Shown: positions 26,707-36,676, counted from the stretch's first letter. The stretch is 64,000 nt of DNA from Terrimonas sp964445775 (GCA_964445775.1 CAYUMH010000001.1:127923-191922); one strand, 5' to 3'. The notes: a model not told the origin generated them from the sequence alone. A program made the numbers and translations.

Positions 26707-28542
26707 CTAGCGCCCGAACATTTTATCCAGCTGGTCCTGCGAAAAATGAAAATAGGTAGGAGCGCCATCCGGTGCGGCATTGGGCTGACTGCTGGCAAAC
26801 AGGTCCTGTAATAACTGTTTTACCTCACGGCCGGTAAGCCGGGTGCCGGTTTTAATGGCCCTTTGTTTGGCCACCGAGCGGATCAGCCTTTCCCTTTGCG
26901 ATAATTTCAGCTCACTGTTAAAAAATTTATACTGCTCCAGCAACAGGTCAATAGCATGGGTATGGTCGGTGGGTAACAGGTCGGCAGGAGTACCCTGCAA
27001 TACAAAACTATTTTTACCAAAAGGTTCTATATGATAGCCCAGTTCGTTTAAATCGGGTAACAACTCCTGTAGCAACATGGTATCGCCCGGGGTAAACTCC
27101 ATTGTAACAGGAAATAAACTTTTTTGTGTGGCCACCGGAATACCTTTGGCGGCAGCCACCAGCTGATCGTATAAAATACGCTCATGCGCCAGTTGCTGGT
27201 GTACCAGTAAAAAGCCGTCCTGCTGCGGTACTACCAGGTAGGTATTCAATAACTGGAAAATATCATCGTTATCAAATTTATCCTGTGTACTTAACAGGGC
27301 TTCCTGTTGTGTGGAAGGCATTTCACTGGCCGGTGTGGCCGGAGCTTCATAAAAATCACGCCAGTGTTTTAAAGCCTGTTTATCATCTTTCTCAATAAAA
27401 TGGGCCTGGTTACCCTGTGTAAAACCCTTGTATAGGGAAGTAGCGGAAGCGGATTGCTGCCTGGCTTCGGTAAAAGGTTGCTGTACCGATGATAATTGCT
27501 GTATAGTCGGGTCAAGGTCAAAATCCAGGGTAGGGGTTACGCTAAACTGTGCCAGGGAGTGTTTAATGGCTGCCTGCACAAAAGCATAAATGATCTTCTC
27601 ATCCTCAAACTTTATTTCCTGTTTGGTAGGGTGTACATTCACATCCACCTGGGTGGGGTCCAGCTCAATAAACAATACATACATGGGAAAGCTGTCCGCA
27701 GGTATCATATCCTGGTAAGCATTCATCACCGCATGGTTCAGGTAAGCGCTTTTAATAAAACGGTTATTGACAAAAAAATACTGGTCACCCCTTGTTTTTT
27801 TTGCGGTTTCCGGCTTACCAATAAAGCCATGTATGTTTAAATAAGCAGTATTGTCTTTTACCGATACCATTTTGGCATTGTAAGGATTGCCCAGTATCTG
27901 TAATATTCTTTGTTTCAAACTGCCGGCCTCCAGGTAAAAAACCTGTTGTTCATTATGGGTAAGGGTAAACAGTATATCGGGAAAAGCCATGGATACCCGT
28001 ATAAACTCATCTACAATATGCCGCATTTCGGCAGCATTGCTTTTTAAAAAATTACGGCGGGCAGGTACATTGAAAAACAGGTTCTTCATGGCAATACTGG
28101 TGCCGTTTGCCACGGCCACCGGCTCCTGTTTCTGTACCCGGCTGTTCTCTACTTCAATATAAGTACCGGCTTCATCTTCGGCCCTTTTGCTCTTTAAGGC
28201 TACCTGGGCTACGGCTGCAATAGAGGCCAGGGCCTCACCACGAAAGCCCATGGTGCGTATATGAAAAAGATCGTCAATACTTTTTATTTTGGAAGTGGCA
28301 TGGCGCTCAAAACACATGCGGGCATCGGTTTCGCTCATACCGCTGCCATTATCAACCACCTGTATCAGGGCTTTGCCGGCGTCCTGCACAATCAGCTTTA
28401 TTTCGGTAGCCCCGGCATCCACCGCATTCTCCAATAACTCCTTTACCGCACTGGCAGGGCGTTGTATCACCTCGCCGGCAGCAATCTGGTTAGCAATATT
28501 ATCGGGTAAAAGCTGAATTTTATCTGGCACCGGAACAAACAA
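26707..28542 (-). CDS. mutL: DNA mismatch repair protein MutL
   Basis: 611 aa. The N-terminal GHKL ATPase is complete: ELLENAVDAGAT (about 35-46), VDNGSGM (about 62) and TMGFRGEALASI (about 93-104). The C-terminal dimerisation/endonuclease half is present, but the metal-binding motif DQHA(x)2E(x)4E reads HQQLAHERILYD (about 453-464), so two metal ligands and the final Glu differ, and no CPHGRP motif is seen at the end (the tail reads PDGAPTYFHF). MutL couples MutS mismatch recognition to strand removal. This copy may lack the nicking activity or use a variant site. Confidence 0.95.
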   Translation of the reverse strand: MFVPVPDKIQLLPDNIANQIAAGEVIQRPASAVKELLENAVDAGATEIKLIVQDAGKALIQVVDNGSGMSETDARMCFERHATSKIKSIDDLFHIRTMGFRGEALASIAAVAQVALKSKRAEDEAGTYIEVENSRVQKQEPVAVANGTSIAMKNLFFNVPARRNFLKSNAAEMRHIVDEFIRVSMAFPDILFTLTHNEQQVFYLEAGSLKQRILQILGNPYNAKMVSVKDNTAYLNIHGFIGKPETAKKTRGDQYFFVNNRFIKSAYLNHAVMNAYQDMIPADSFPMYVLFIELDPTQVDVNVHPTKQEIKFEDEKIIYAFVQAAIKHSLAQFSVTPTLDFDLDPTIQQLSSVQQPFTEARQQSASATSLYKGFTQGNQAHFIEKDDKQALKHWRDFYEAPATPASEMPSTQQEALLSTQDKFDNDDIFQLLNTYLVVPQQDGFLLVHQQLAHERILYDQLVAAAKGIPVATQKSLFPVTMEFTPGDTMLLQELLPDLNELGYHIEPFGKNSFVLQGTPADLLPTDHTHAIDLLLEQYKFFNSELKLSQRERLIRSVAKQRAIKTGTRLTGREVKQLLQDLFASSQPNAAPDGAPTYFHFSQDQLDKMFGR

Positions 28543-28615
28543 TTTAAGCGGGTAAAGTTACGGCAAACCGGTGAGAGATTTGCCCCGTAAAACGAATAGG
28601 CCCGGAGAAAAGCTT

Positions 28616-28852
28616 TTATAAAGGCTTTTTGTCCCTGATGGTACGGAAAATATACCGGGCGGTAAAAAAAAGCGATACCAGGGCCACTACATAAAAAATA
28701 ATAGTTGCCCAAAGGCCAAATGCAGCGGGATAAGCCAGTTCAAAACGCAGGCCCAGCAATATCATGGCCATCATCCACAATAAAGCGGCCGATACGCATT
28801 TTAAAATTTTTACAAAAAAACCTAATACGGCTATATCGCTGTCCTCGTTCAT
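28616..28852 (-). CDS. Small two- to three-helix membrane protein
   Basis: 78 aa with two clear hydrophobic helices (LKCVSAALLWMMAMILLGL and AAFGLWATIIFYVVALVSLFF in part) and a basic C-terminus. Overlap-free and 4 bases downstream of the GH25 gene on the same strand, so it is likely cotranscribed. Codon use is ordinary. No known family. Confidence 0.65.
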   Translation of the reverse strand: MNEDSDIAVLGFFVKILKCVSAALLWMMAMILLGLRFELAYPAAFGLWATIIFYVVALVSLFFTARYIFRTIRDKKPL

Positions 28853-28856
28853 ATAA

Positions 28857-29633
28857 TTATGGTTCCTGTATTAAGAGTGATCTGAATTCGGTAGAGTCGC
28901 CGTTAAACACGTTAAAATCCACTTTGGCCGTAATACCGTTTACATTCCCGCTGTCGTTATGTTGCCAGAACTGCCAGCGCCTTCCAATCCTGGGTTGCTG
29001 TTTTTCGTAATAATGGGCCACCCATAAAGGGTAACTGTCAAAATCACTCCCCAGGTTTTGCCGGTAAAAATCGGCATTGGTATAAATAATGGGTTTTACC
29101 CCGTAATAATTTTCCACCGTGGCCAGCCATTTTTTTACCTCTTTCTGTAAAACGGCCTTGCTAACGCCATTGCGTTGCTCCACATCCAGTACAGGCGGCA
29201 GGTCGCCGGGCTGCAGGGAAACCTGTTTAATAAAATTCTCGGCCTGTAATTTCCCGTCCTTCGAGGCAATAAAAAAATGATAAGCCCCCCTAGCAATATC
29301 GTTATCCCTGGTTTTTTTCCAGTTGCGTTTAAACTGCGGGTCTACATTACCCACACCTTCGGTGGCTTTAATAAAGGCAAAGCGCATCTCTATATTCCAT
29401 ACCTGCATTTTTTTTACTTCTTCCCAGGCAATCAGGTGCTGGTATCTCGATACATCAATGCCGTGTATATCATAACCATCCGGGATACTGATGCCAAAGG
29501 CTTCATACCGGGTAAACTTTGCTTTGCGGTACTCGATCCATTTGTACACCATAGTGGCACCAAAAATGGCCAGTAATAAAAAAACAAAATACAGAAGCCA
29601 GCGGATCTTTTTCCTGGTACGTTTTGATGCCAT
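28857..29633 (-). CDS. GH25 muramidase (lysozyme)
   Basis: 258 aa with an N-terminal membrane anchor or uncleaved signal (WLLYFVFLLLAIFGATMV). The GH25 beta/alpha barrel shows DIHGIDVSRYQ (about 55-65, catalytic Asp region), FAFIKATEGVG (about 88-98), GAYHFF (about 118) and PPVLDVE (about 143, catalytic Asp/Glu). It cleaves peptidoglycan between MurNAc and GlcNAc, likely on the periplasmic side. Confidence 0.9.
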   Translation of the reverse strand: MASKRTRKKIRWLLYFVFLLLAIFGATMVYKWIEYRKAKFTRYEAFGISIPDGYDIHGIDVSRYQHLIAWEEVKKMQVWNIEMRFAFIKATEGVGNVDPQFKRNWKKTRDNDIARGAYHFFIASKDGKLQAENFIKQVSLQPGDLPPVLDVEQRNGVSKAVLQKEVKKWLATVENYYGVKPIIYTNADFYRQNLGSDFDSYPLWVAHYYEKQQPRIGRRWQFWQHNDSGNVNGITAKVDFNVFNGDSTEFRSLLIQEP

Positions 29634-29895
29634 GTATTACATTACTTGAACAGGGTTGCTGTTTATCAGCAAATATATTAAGCATTGCAGTATTTGCCGG
29701 TAATTATTCGTTCATGGCCCCGTTATAAAATATTGAAATACGGTTTTTTACCCACAAAAAATGCGTTTGGAACAGGATTTGTATTTCCCTGGGTGTAAGT
29801 ATGGTTTTTTTATGCAGGGTACCGCCGGTCCCTGACCGCACACCCGATCCCCTTCATCATCAAAACAATATTTACCGGCAGAAAACGCTGTATCT

Positions 29896-29916
29896 CCTTT
29901 TGTTTGCAGCAAAAGG
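29896..29916. promoter_or_regulatory. Inverted repeat upstream of RAYT-like gene
   Basis: Arms CCTTTTG/CAAAAGG around a 7-base spacer, 44 bases ahead of the start at 29960. It could be an operator or part of a leader hairpin. Nothing else gene-like is seen in 29634-29959. Confidence 0.35.
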
Positions 29917-29959
29917 AAAAACACCTGCTGTAATGGCTTAACCTTTAGAAAAACAAGCT

Positions 29960-30589
29960 ATGAACAATGATTATTATACTACACATTACGAAGAGGAAGA
30001 ACTGGTCCTGATCAGTTTATGTACCGTGGATTGTATTGATGTCTTCATCCGCCCGGTTTACAAACAAATCATCGTACACTCCTTAAATTACTTTATTCAC
30101 CATAAAGGATTAATGGTTTTTGGCTGGTACCTCTCTACCAATGCGCTTTACATGTTGGTTAAAAGCCGCGAAGATTATAAACTCAACGAGGTAATACAGC
30201 AATACCGAAGTTTTACAACCGATAAAATTATGGAGGCCCTGGACACTGAGCCCATTTTGCGTAAAAGCTGGATGACGGATAAAATTGAAAAATCAAAAGG
30301 GCTGTTTTCTTCCGAGAAAAAAATATTGTTATGGCAGGAAGATATGACCGCCATCTCCGTTGATGGCAGCAATATATCCGAAGTTGCCGAATGCCTGCAC
30401 TCCATTCATCAAACGGCTGTGCGTGACCGCGTGGTCAACATTGCATCGGATTATATATACAGCTCAGCAGGCGATTATGCAGGACACCCGGGCCTGGTAG
30501 AGGTTTACAAAAAACCACTCATTGTACAACAGGTTGCCATGCTGGAAAATATGAACGGCCATTACGCCGTAAAATATGTAAAGGGGTAA
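29960..30589 (+). CDS. RAYT-like protein without catalytic residues
   Basis: 209 aa related to REP-associated tyrosine transposases (Y1/TnpA_REP, IS200-like fold). Framework matches include HSLNYFIHHKGLMVFGWYLS, SFTTDKIMEAL, the IHQTAVRD block that stands for the usual IHQNPV, and YSSAGDYAGHPGLVEV. The nucleophile set is gone: the HUH motif (usually N-H-x-H-M) reads NALYM at about 58-62, and the Tyr before IHQ is Ser. The protein is otherwise full length with no stops, which suggests it is kept for a DNA-binding role; that is inference. No REP-type transposition module flanks it directly. Confidence 0.75.
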   Translation: MNNDYYTTHYEEEELVLISLCTVDCIDVFIRPVYKQIIVHSLNYFIHHKGLMVFGWYLSTNALYMLVKSREDYKLNEVIQQYRSFTTDKIMEALDTEPILRKSWMTDKIEKSKGLFSSEKKILLWQEDMTAISVDGSNISEVAECLHSIHQTAVRDRVVNIASDYIYSSAGDYAGHPGLVEVYKKPLIVQQVAMLENMNGHYAVKYVKG

Positions 30590-30611
30590 TATCCCCTTTA
30601 CTTTACCCGGT

Positions 30612-33026
30612 TTATAATAATTGTGTTAACGTGTAGGTCTTCCCGGCAACCGTCTGTAAATTAAATTCCCTGTTTTTATATTTCACTTTTATACTACCGC
30701 CTTTATTGGATAATATGGTAGCGCCCTGTAGTTCCCCATTCTTCCATTGCAGGCTTAATTCGTATCCGCCCCGGGCGCACAAACCTTTTACTTTACCTTC
30801 CTGCCAGCTGGAGGGTAAGGCCGGTAACAACTCAATAAAACTTTCATGACTTTGTACCAGCATTTCCGCTATGCCTGCGGTAGCGCCAAAATTGCCATCA
30901 ATCTGGAACGGCGGGTGGGCACAGAATAAATTGGTATAAGTACCACCACCGGCCATGGTGCCTGTACTATTGGCAAACACCGGGCTTAACAGGTTATTTA
31001 AAAGTTTCAGCGCCCGGTCACCATCATGCAGGCGTGCCCAAAAGCTTATCTTCATGGCCAATGACCAGCCGGTACTGCCATCACCTCTTTTCTCCAGGGT
31101 TTTGCGGGCGGCGGCAGCCAGTTCGGGAGTATTAAAATACGATATCTGGTTACCGGGGTATAAAGCAAATAAATGGGAAATATGACGGTGTTCCGGCTCG
31201 CGTTCAACAAACTCTTTGGCCCATTCCATAATACGCCCGTCCGAGCCAATGGCAGGTGTTGCTAACTGTGGTAATGTTTCCTGTATCGCCTTAATGGTAT
31301 CGTTCTGTATACCCAGGTCGGCAGCAGCCTGCAGGGTATTGCTGAATAAATTAAACAATAACTGGTTATCATGTGCCGGCCCCATGCTAATGGTGCCCGT
31401 GCTTCCGTCCGGCGCAACAAAACTGTTTTCAGGCGATGAGGCGGGACCCGATACCAGCTTACCGGTTTCCGGATCTTTTACCAGCCAGTCCACATAAAAA
31501 ACAGCCGCCTGTTGTAATACCGGGAAAATGCGGCGTAAATAATTTTTATCACGGGTAAAATCATAATGGTCCCATAAATGCTGGCTCATCCAGGCGCCGG
31601 CAGCCACATGTAATCCCCAGCTGGGGTGTTCACCCGGCGATGTATAACCCCATATATTGGTAATAGGGTGCATTACCCAACCCCTTGCCTTGTAATGAAT
31701 GGACGCAGTCTTGCTGCCCGGCGCTACCAGCGATTCAATCAGGTCAGCTAACTGCAAATGGGTTTCCGATAAATTAGCTGTTTCTGCCGGCCAGTAATTC
31801 ATCTGTACATTCACATTTGTATGGTAATCGCTGTTCCAGGGTGTTTGAATTTTATTGGCCCATATACCCTGCAGGTTGGCCGGTAAACTACCTTTTCGCG
31901 AGGAGGATAATAACAGGTAACGGCCGTACTGGAAATACAAAGCATACAGGTATTGCCCGTTGCGGTCTTGCTTATTATTTGCCAGTAAAACATCGGTAGG
32001 TAATTTGTTATCAGCTTTATTACCGAGCTCCAATACTACTTTATTCATATGACCACTGAAATCGGACATATGTTTTTGTAACAGGGTGTTGTACTTTGTT
32101 TTCACCGCTTTGTTTACATACTGCGTTAACTCCTGTTTAAAATGCGGGTTGGTATAATCGGGGTACTGTAAACGGTAACTGGTAGCAGCGCCAATAACCA
32201 GGGTTACACTATTGGCCTTCTCTATTACTAAACTATTATTATCTGTTCTTATTTTACCACCTTCCAACACCGGTACAATATCCACTTCATATGCCAGCCC
32301 CTCACCACCTTTGCCATCATTCAAACGGCCCTGCATGGTCAGCTTATTTTGTGCTGCCGTTGTGTTATAACGCTCCGGGCGGTTCACTGATAGGGTAAAA
32401 GAAATACTACCGGCTTTCGAGGCGGTCAGTCTTACTACCATTACCCGGTCTGGGTTACTTACAAAAATCTCACGTTTAAACTGTACACCATTTTGCTGGT
32501 ACTGTACCTGTGCCACTCCATTCATAATATCCAGCTGGCGGCGGTAATTGGTAAAAGCAGCATGGGTATTAAAATCCAGCCATACATCGCCTAAAGTCTG
32601 GTAACAACCATAAGGTACATTACTGCCATTGCCAAAGCCGGTGCCCTTGCCTTTGGCTACCTGGGTTTTATTGGTCAGTTCCGTAGCTTCTTTATACTTG
32701 CCGGCAAAAAGCAGGTTGCGTATCTCCTGTAAGGATGCATAGGCATCGGGGTTATCATTATCTGCCATACTGCCGCTCCACAGGCTTTTTTCATTCAGTT
32801 GCAGTCTTTCTTTATTTACATCGCCAAATACCATGGCGCCCATAAAACCATTACCAACGGGTAGGGCTTTCAGCCACTCGGCATCATTCTGCCAGCCATT
32901 CTCCAGGTCCTTCGCCGTAGCGTTGGCAGGCTTATCATACCATAGGTATAAACTTTTCGTTTGGGCAAAAACAAATGTAGCAAACAACACCTGTAACAAT
33001 AACAGCGAAGCAACACGTAATAACAT
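30612..33026 (-). CDS. GH95 alpha-L-fucosidase
   Basis: 804 aa with a signal peptide ending FVFAQ. N-terminal domain motifs LPVGNGFMGAMVFG (about 55-68) and LNEKSLWSG (about 77-85) and the (alpha/alpha)6 catalytic core with VNVQMNYWPAETANLSE (about 403-419), PASSPENSF (about 525) and FQIDGNFGATAGIAEM (about 720) are the conserved GH95 blocks; the Asn pair in the first, Glu in the second and Asp in the last are the likely catalytic positions. Inverting alpha-1,2-fucosidase (some members act on galactosides) in the periplasm. It is divergent from a LacI regulator across 409 bases. Confidence 0.92.
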   Translation of the reverse strand: MLLRVASLLLLQVLFATFVFAQTKSLYLWYDKPANATAKDLENGWQNDAEWLKALPVGNGFMGAMVFGDVNKERLQLNEKSLWSGSMADNDNPDAYASLQEIRNLLFAGKYKEATELTNKTQVAKGKGTGFGNGSNVPYGCYQTLGDVWLDFNTHAAFTNYRRQLDIMNGVAQVQYQQNGVQFKREIFVSNPDRVMVVRLTASKAGSISFTLSVNRPERYNTTAAQNKLTMQGRLNDGKGGEGLAYEVDIVPVLEGGKIRTDNNSLVIEKANSVTLVIGAATSYRLQYPDYTNPHFKQELTQYVNKAVKTKYNTLLQKHMSDFSGHMNKVVLELGNKADNKLPTDVLLANNKQDRNGQYLYALYFQYGRYLLLSSSRKGSLPANLQGIWANKIQTPWNSDYHTNVNVQMNYWPAETANLSETHLQLADLIESLVAPGSKTASIHYKARGWVMHPITNIWGYTSPGEHPSWGLHVAAGAWMSQHLWDHYDFTRDKNYLRRIFPVLQQAAVFYVDWLVKDPETGKLVSGPASSPENSFVAPDGSTGTISMGPAHDNQLLFNLFSNTLQAAADLGIQNDTIKAIQETLPQLATPAIGSDGRIMEWAKEFVEREPEHRHISHLFALYPGNQISYFNTPELAAAARKTLEKRGDGSTGWSLAMKISFWARLHDGDRALKLLNNLLSPVFANSTGTMAGGGTYTNLFCAHPPFQIDGNFGATAGIAEMLVQSHESFIELLPALPSSWQEGKVKGLCARGGYELSLQWKNGELQGATILSNKGGSIKVKYKNREFNLQTVAGKTYTLTQLL

Positions 33027-33102
33027 AATTAAACTTTAAATCAAATGCAAAATAACAAGGAGAAAATCGCCGCTGAAAATACGAAATAAACTATTGTTAA
33101 CG

Positions 33103-33229
33103 AGGGGCTGTCAGCTGTATATCGTTGCTCAGCTTTCGTTCCGGCTGCTGCGGGGGTACCGTGCTTCGCTTTGCTGCGCACCGGCTCCCGCTGGTCGCCG
33201 CCCTCCGCATCCGGCAGCCTTTCAGCAAT
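33103..33229 (+). repeat. Dispersed GC-rich element, copy B
   Basis: About 127 bp between the GH95 gene and the LacI regulator. It starts GGGGCTGTCAGCTGTA and ends CGGCAGCCTTTCAGCAA, with a GC-rich centre that can fold into a long imperfect stem. It shares ends with copies A (11210) and C (55910). The rest of 33027-33435 is AT-rich leader. Confidence 0.7.
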
Positions 33230-33318
33230 AGAATAATTTTTAAGCTATACGCTAAAAACTTCTGCTATCCGGTATTCTAAATGAATTTTTAAACAGTGTT
33301 TGTAAAACAAGGTTATTT

Positions 33319-33329
33319 ATTGTAACAAT
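33319..33329. promoter_or_regulatory. Short palindrome upstream of LacI regulator
   Basis: ATTGT-A-ACAAT, 11 bases, in the shared GH95/regulator intergenic region about 110 bases ahead of the regulator start. LacI-family operators are palindromes, but this one lacks the usual central CG, so it is a weak candidate. Confidence 0.25.
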
Positions 33330-33435
33330 GGTGTGCTTCGCCAACGGCATAACAATTATAAGTTTTTATTAAGCATAATACGCAGCAAATACGCTATTTT
33401 TATAGCCTTTATAAAGGAAACATGTTGTTTGCATT

Positions 33436-34473
33436 ATGCGTTTTGAAGCAGTTACCATAAAAGATATTGCCAAAGCCCTGGGTCTTTCTACCTCTACGGT
33501 ATCACGGGCCTTACGCGATAGCTATGAAATCAGCCCCGAAACCAAAAAACTGGTACTGCAATATGCCGAAAACATTAACTATCATCCCAACCCCATTGCA
33601 TTAAGTTTAAAAGAACGCCGCAGCCGCTCTATTGGCGTAATTGTGGCCGAAATTGCCAACAGCTTTTTTTCACAGACCATTGATGGCATTGAATCGGTGG
33701 CCAACAATAACGGTTATAACGTTATTATATCACAAAGCCGCGAATCCAACGATAAAGAACTGGTAAACCTCAACTACCTTACTTCCCGTTCTATCGATGG
33801 GCTGATTGTATCGGTATCGGCCGAAACCAGGGACTTCAGCAGTTTTAAAGAACTATTTGACCGGGGTATGCCCATTGTTTTTTTCGACCGGATTGTTAAT
33901 GATATTGATACCCATAAAGTAATTGTAGATAATTATAAAGGCGCTTACGATGCGGTAACCCACCTTATCGGTAATGGTTATACCAGCATTGCGGCGGTAA
34001 GTGGCAGCGAACTGCTGTCCATCAGTAAAGACCGGCTGGAAGGTTATAAAGCCGCCTTAAGGGAAAACGGCCTTCCGGTAAGTGACGATATGATCAAATT
34101 TTGTCCCAACGGCGGCCGTGTACTGGAAGAAGTAGGGCAGGCGGTAACCGAATTGCTGGCCTTACCCACAAAACCCGATGCCATACTTTCTTTGTCCGAT
34201 AAACTGACCACGGGCTGTTTACGTATTTTAAAATCGCAACAGATCAGTGTGCCCGCACAAATGGGGCTGATCGGTTTTTCCAACTCCGACTTAACCGAGC
34301 TCATAGAACCTCCCTTATCCATCATTAAACAACCGGCCCTGGAAATGGGTGAAATTGCTACCAACCAGCTATTACAATTGATTGAAAGCAAGAGGCCCGT
34401 TACCGAATTTGAGACCACGGTACTCGAACCTCAGCTCATTATTCGCCAATCCAGCGCTAAAAAGCATATTTAA
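33436..34473 (+). CDS. LacI-family transcriptional regulator
   Basis: 345 aa. N-terminal HTH: VTIKDIAKALGLSTSTVSRAL (about 6-26) followed by the hinge HPNPIALSLK (about 52). The C-terminal periplasmic-binding-like domain has the IGVIVAEIANSFFS start (about 67-80) and the effector pocket order of the family. It binds an operator palindrome and responds to a sugar. Divergent placement next to the GH95 gene suggests it governs fucoside use. Confidence 0.9.
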   Translation: MRFEAVTIKDIAKALGLSTSTVSRALRDSYEISPETKKLVLQYAENINYHPNPIALSLKERRSRSIGVIVAEIANSFFSQTIDGIESVANNNGYNVIISQSRESNDKELVNLNYLTSRSIDGLIVSVSAETRDFSSFKELFDRGMPIVFFDRIVNDIDTHKVIVDNYKGAYDAVTHLIGNGYTSIAAVSGSELLSISKDRLEGYKAALRENGLPVSDDMIKFCPNGGRVLEEVGQAVTELLALPTKPDAILSLSDKLTTGCLRILKSQQISVPAQMGLIGFSNSDLTELIEPPLSIIKQPALEMGEIATNQLLQLIESKRPVTEFETTVLEPQLIIRQSSAKKHI

Positions 34474-34634
34474 TACTACAAATTGTATAACAGTTTGTCC
34501 TTATTTTGAAAGCCTTATACCGCTTAGAACAATAACTTTGCCATCCGCTTACTGGTTGTTTACAACAAAAAGGGGCGGAAAAGGTTATAGATTACCTGTT
34601 TACTATTATCTGATCAACCATGTTTACAGTCATC

Positions 34635-36617
34635 ATGAAAAAACTATTTTCGTTATTACTCATTGCATTTTTACCCTTTGCAACCCTGCTGGCACAGGAT
34701 GCTCCTGCACAGCAAAGCCCGGTACAGTGGAACATTAAATCAGTTAAAAAAACCGATAAAAGCTACGACCTGGTGGTTGATCTCACTATAAAAGATGGCT
34801 GGCATGTGTATGCCACAGAACTGGTGGAAGACGGCGTAGCGGCCATTGCCCTGAAATGGGATAACGAAAATATTACCAAAGAAGGCGAAACAAAGGGTGC
34901 CCAGGCGGGTAAAACCCTGCAGGATCCTATTTTTAATAAACAGGTAAATGCTTATACCGGTACGGTACAGGTAACCCAGACCATCAATATTGCCACTAAA
35001 ATTCCTGCTGAAGTAAAAATTACTTTAACTGGTTTTGCCGCCAGTGCGCCCGACCAGTTTTTACCCATTGAAGAAACCAAAACGGTAGCGCTTGAAGGTG
35101 GGGTGGATATTTCCAAAAACGAAGAAAATATTATTAAACGTACCGCCATTGACCTGAATAATCCCGTAATACCCGTAGGTGATAAATCATTTGACCAGGA
35201 AAGCCTGTTCACCATCTTTTTATTAGGTTTTGTGGGTGGCCTGATCGCTTTATTAACGCCCTGCGTATTCCCCATGATACCGGTAACCGTATCCTTCTTT
35301 ACCAACCGCTCCAAAACCAGGGGTCAGGCTATCCGTAATGGGGTGTTATACGGCCTGTTTATCTTATTAATTTATGCACTGGCCAGCGGTCCCTTCCACT
35401 TACTGGATAATGTGCAACCCGAAATATTCAACAATATTGCCACCAATGCCTGGATGAATATCTTCTTCTTTGTGGTGTTCATCATCTTTGCTATTTCTTT
35501 CTTTGGATACTTTGAACTCACCCTGCCGGCCAGTATAGCCGGCAAGGCCGACTCAAAAAGCAGTACCGGCAGTATCAGCGGTATATTTTTTATGGCATTA
35601 ACCCTGGTAATTGTATCTTTCTCCTGTACCGGGGTAATTTTAGGCTCATTGCTGGTGGGTAAAGCTTCCGGCGGTGCCTGGGCATTAACAGCGGGTATGA
35701 GCGGTTTTGGTGTGGCGCTGGGCCTGCCCTTTGCACTCTTTGCCATGTTCCCCAACTGGTTAAAATCATTACCCAAGAGTGGCGGCTGGCTGGATACGGT
35801 TAAAAAAATACTGGCTTTTGTGGAAGTAGCGCTGGCCTTTAAATTTTTATCCAATGCCGACCTGGTAGAACACTGGGGTATTTTAAAACGTGAAGTATTT
35901 ATCGGTATCTGGATATTAACTGCATTAGGTCTGGGTGCTTATCTATTTGGCTGGTTAAAACTGCCGCATGATCATTCCGGTGCAAAAATATCGCCCGTAC
36001 GCAAGGTATTGGGTGTGCTGGCCTTTGCCTTTGCCATTTACCTGGTGCCCGGTGTTACACAAAGTAAATATGCCAACTTAAAACTATTGAGCGGCTTTCC
36101 GCCGCCATTAAGCTATAGCGTCTATGGTAAAAACAATGTGCATGGCAAGGGAATTGAACCTAAAATAGTAAACAGTTATTATAAAGCGCTGCAGTTATCA
36201 AAAGAGCAGAACAAACCCATCCTGATTGACTTTACCGGCTGGGCCTGTGTAAACTGCCGTAAAATGGAGGAGCAGGTATGGCCTGACCCGGCTATTTCCG
36301 AGATCATTAACGACAAGTATATTCTTGTATCTCTTTATGTGGATGACAGGAAAAAACTTCCGGTTGATGAAAGGTTTATTTATAAATATGCTAACGGGGA
36401 TGAAAAGGATATTAATACTGTAGGGGATAAATGGTCCACTTTCCAGGCCGAAAACTTTAACCAGGTAACCCAACCTTTATATGTGGCGCTGGATGGTAAC
36501 GAGAAGTTACTTACTTATCCTGTAGGGTATACCCCGGATATTAATAAATATAAGGAATGGCTGGAAGCAGGTATAGAAGCTTATAATAAAACAAAAAGCG
36601 AAACGGCCGCTAAATAA
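34635..36617 (+). CDS. dsbD: Thiol:disulfide interchange protein DsbD
   Basis: About 660 aa from MKKLFSLLLI, the start that gives the signal peptide (ending LLAQ). An N-terminal DsbD/DsbC-like Ig domain (about 30-160), eight membrane helices (about 185-480) with the redox cysteines in LTPCVFPMIP and FSCTGVILG, then a thioredoxin-fold C-terminal domain with GWACVNCRKM (about 535-544). It carries electrons from cytoplasmic thioredoxin across the inner membrane to periplasmic disulfide enzymes. A terminator follows at 36645. Confidence 0.92.
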   Translation: MKKLFSLLLIAFLPFATLLAQDAPAQQSPVQWNIKSVKKTDKSYDLVVDLTIKDGWHVYATELVEDGVAAIALKWDNENITKEGETKGAQAGKTLQDPIFNKQVNAYTGTVQVTQTINIATKIPAEVKITLTGFAASAPDQFLPIEETKTVALEGGVDISKNEENIIKRTAIDLNNPVIPVGDKSFDQESLFTIFLLGFVGGLIALLTPCVFPMIPVTVSFFTNRSKTRGQAIRNGVLYGLFILLIYALASGPFHLLDNVQPEIFNNIATNAWMNIFFFVVFIIFAISFFGYFELTLPASIAGKADSKSSTGSISGIFFMALTLVIVSFSCTGVILGSLLVGKASGGAWALTAGMSGFGVALGLPFALFAMFPNWLKSLPKSGGWLDTVKKILAFVEVALAFKFLSNADLVEHWGILKREVFIGIWILTALGLGAYLFGWLKLPHDHSGAKISPVRKVLGVLAFAFAIYLVPGVTQSKYANLKLLSGFPPPLSYSVYGKNNVHGKGIEPKIVNSYYKALQLSKEQNKPILIDFTGWACVNCRKMEEQVWPDPAISEIINDKYILVSLYVDDRKKLPVDERFIYKYANGDEKDINTVGDKWSTFQAENFNQVTQPLYVALDGNEKLLTYPVGYTPDINKYKEWLEAGIEAYNKTKSETAAK

Positions 36618-36644
36618 ATAATAGCAAGGCTTTTTATAACTATC

Positions 36645-36676
36645 AACACCTCTTTGAAACAAAGAGGTGTTTTTTA
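36645..36676 (+). terminator. Terminator after dsbD
   Basis: 12-bp perfect stem AACACCTCTTTG/CAAAGAGGTGTT with an AAA loop and a T run. Confidence 0.9.
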
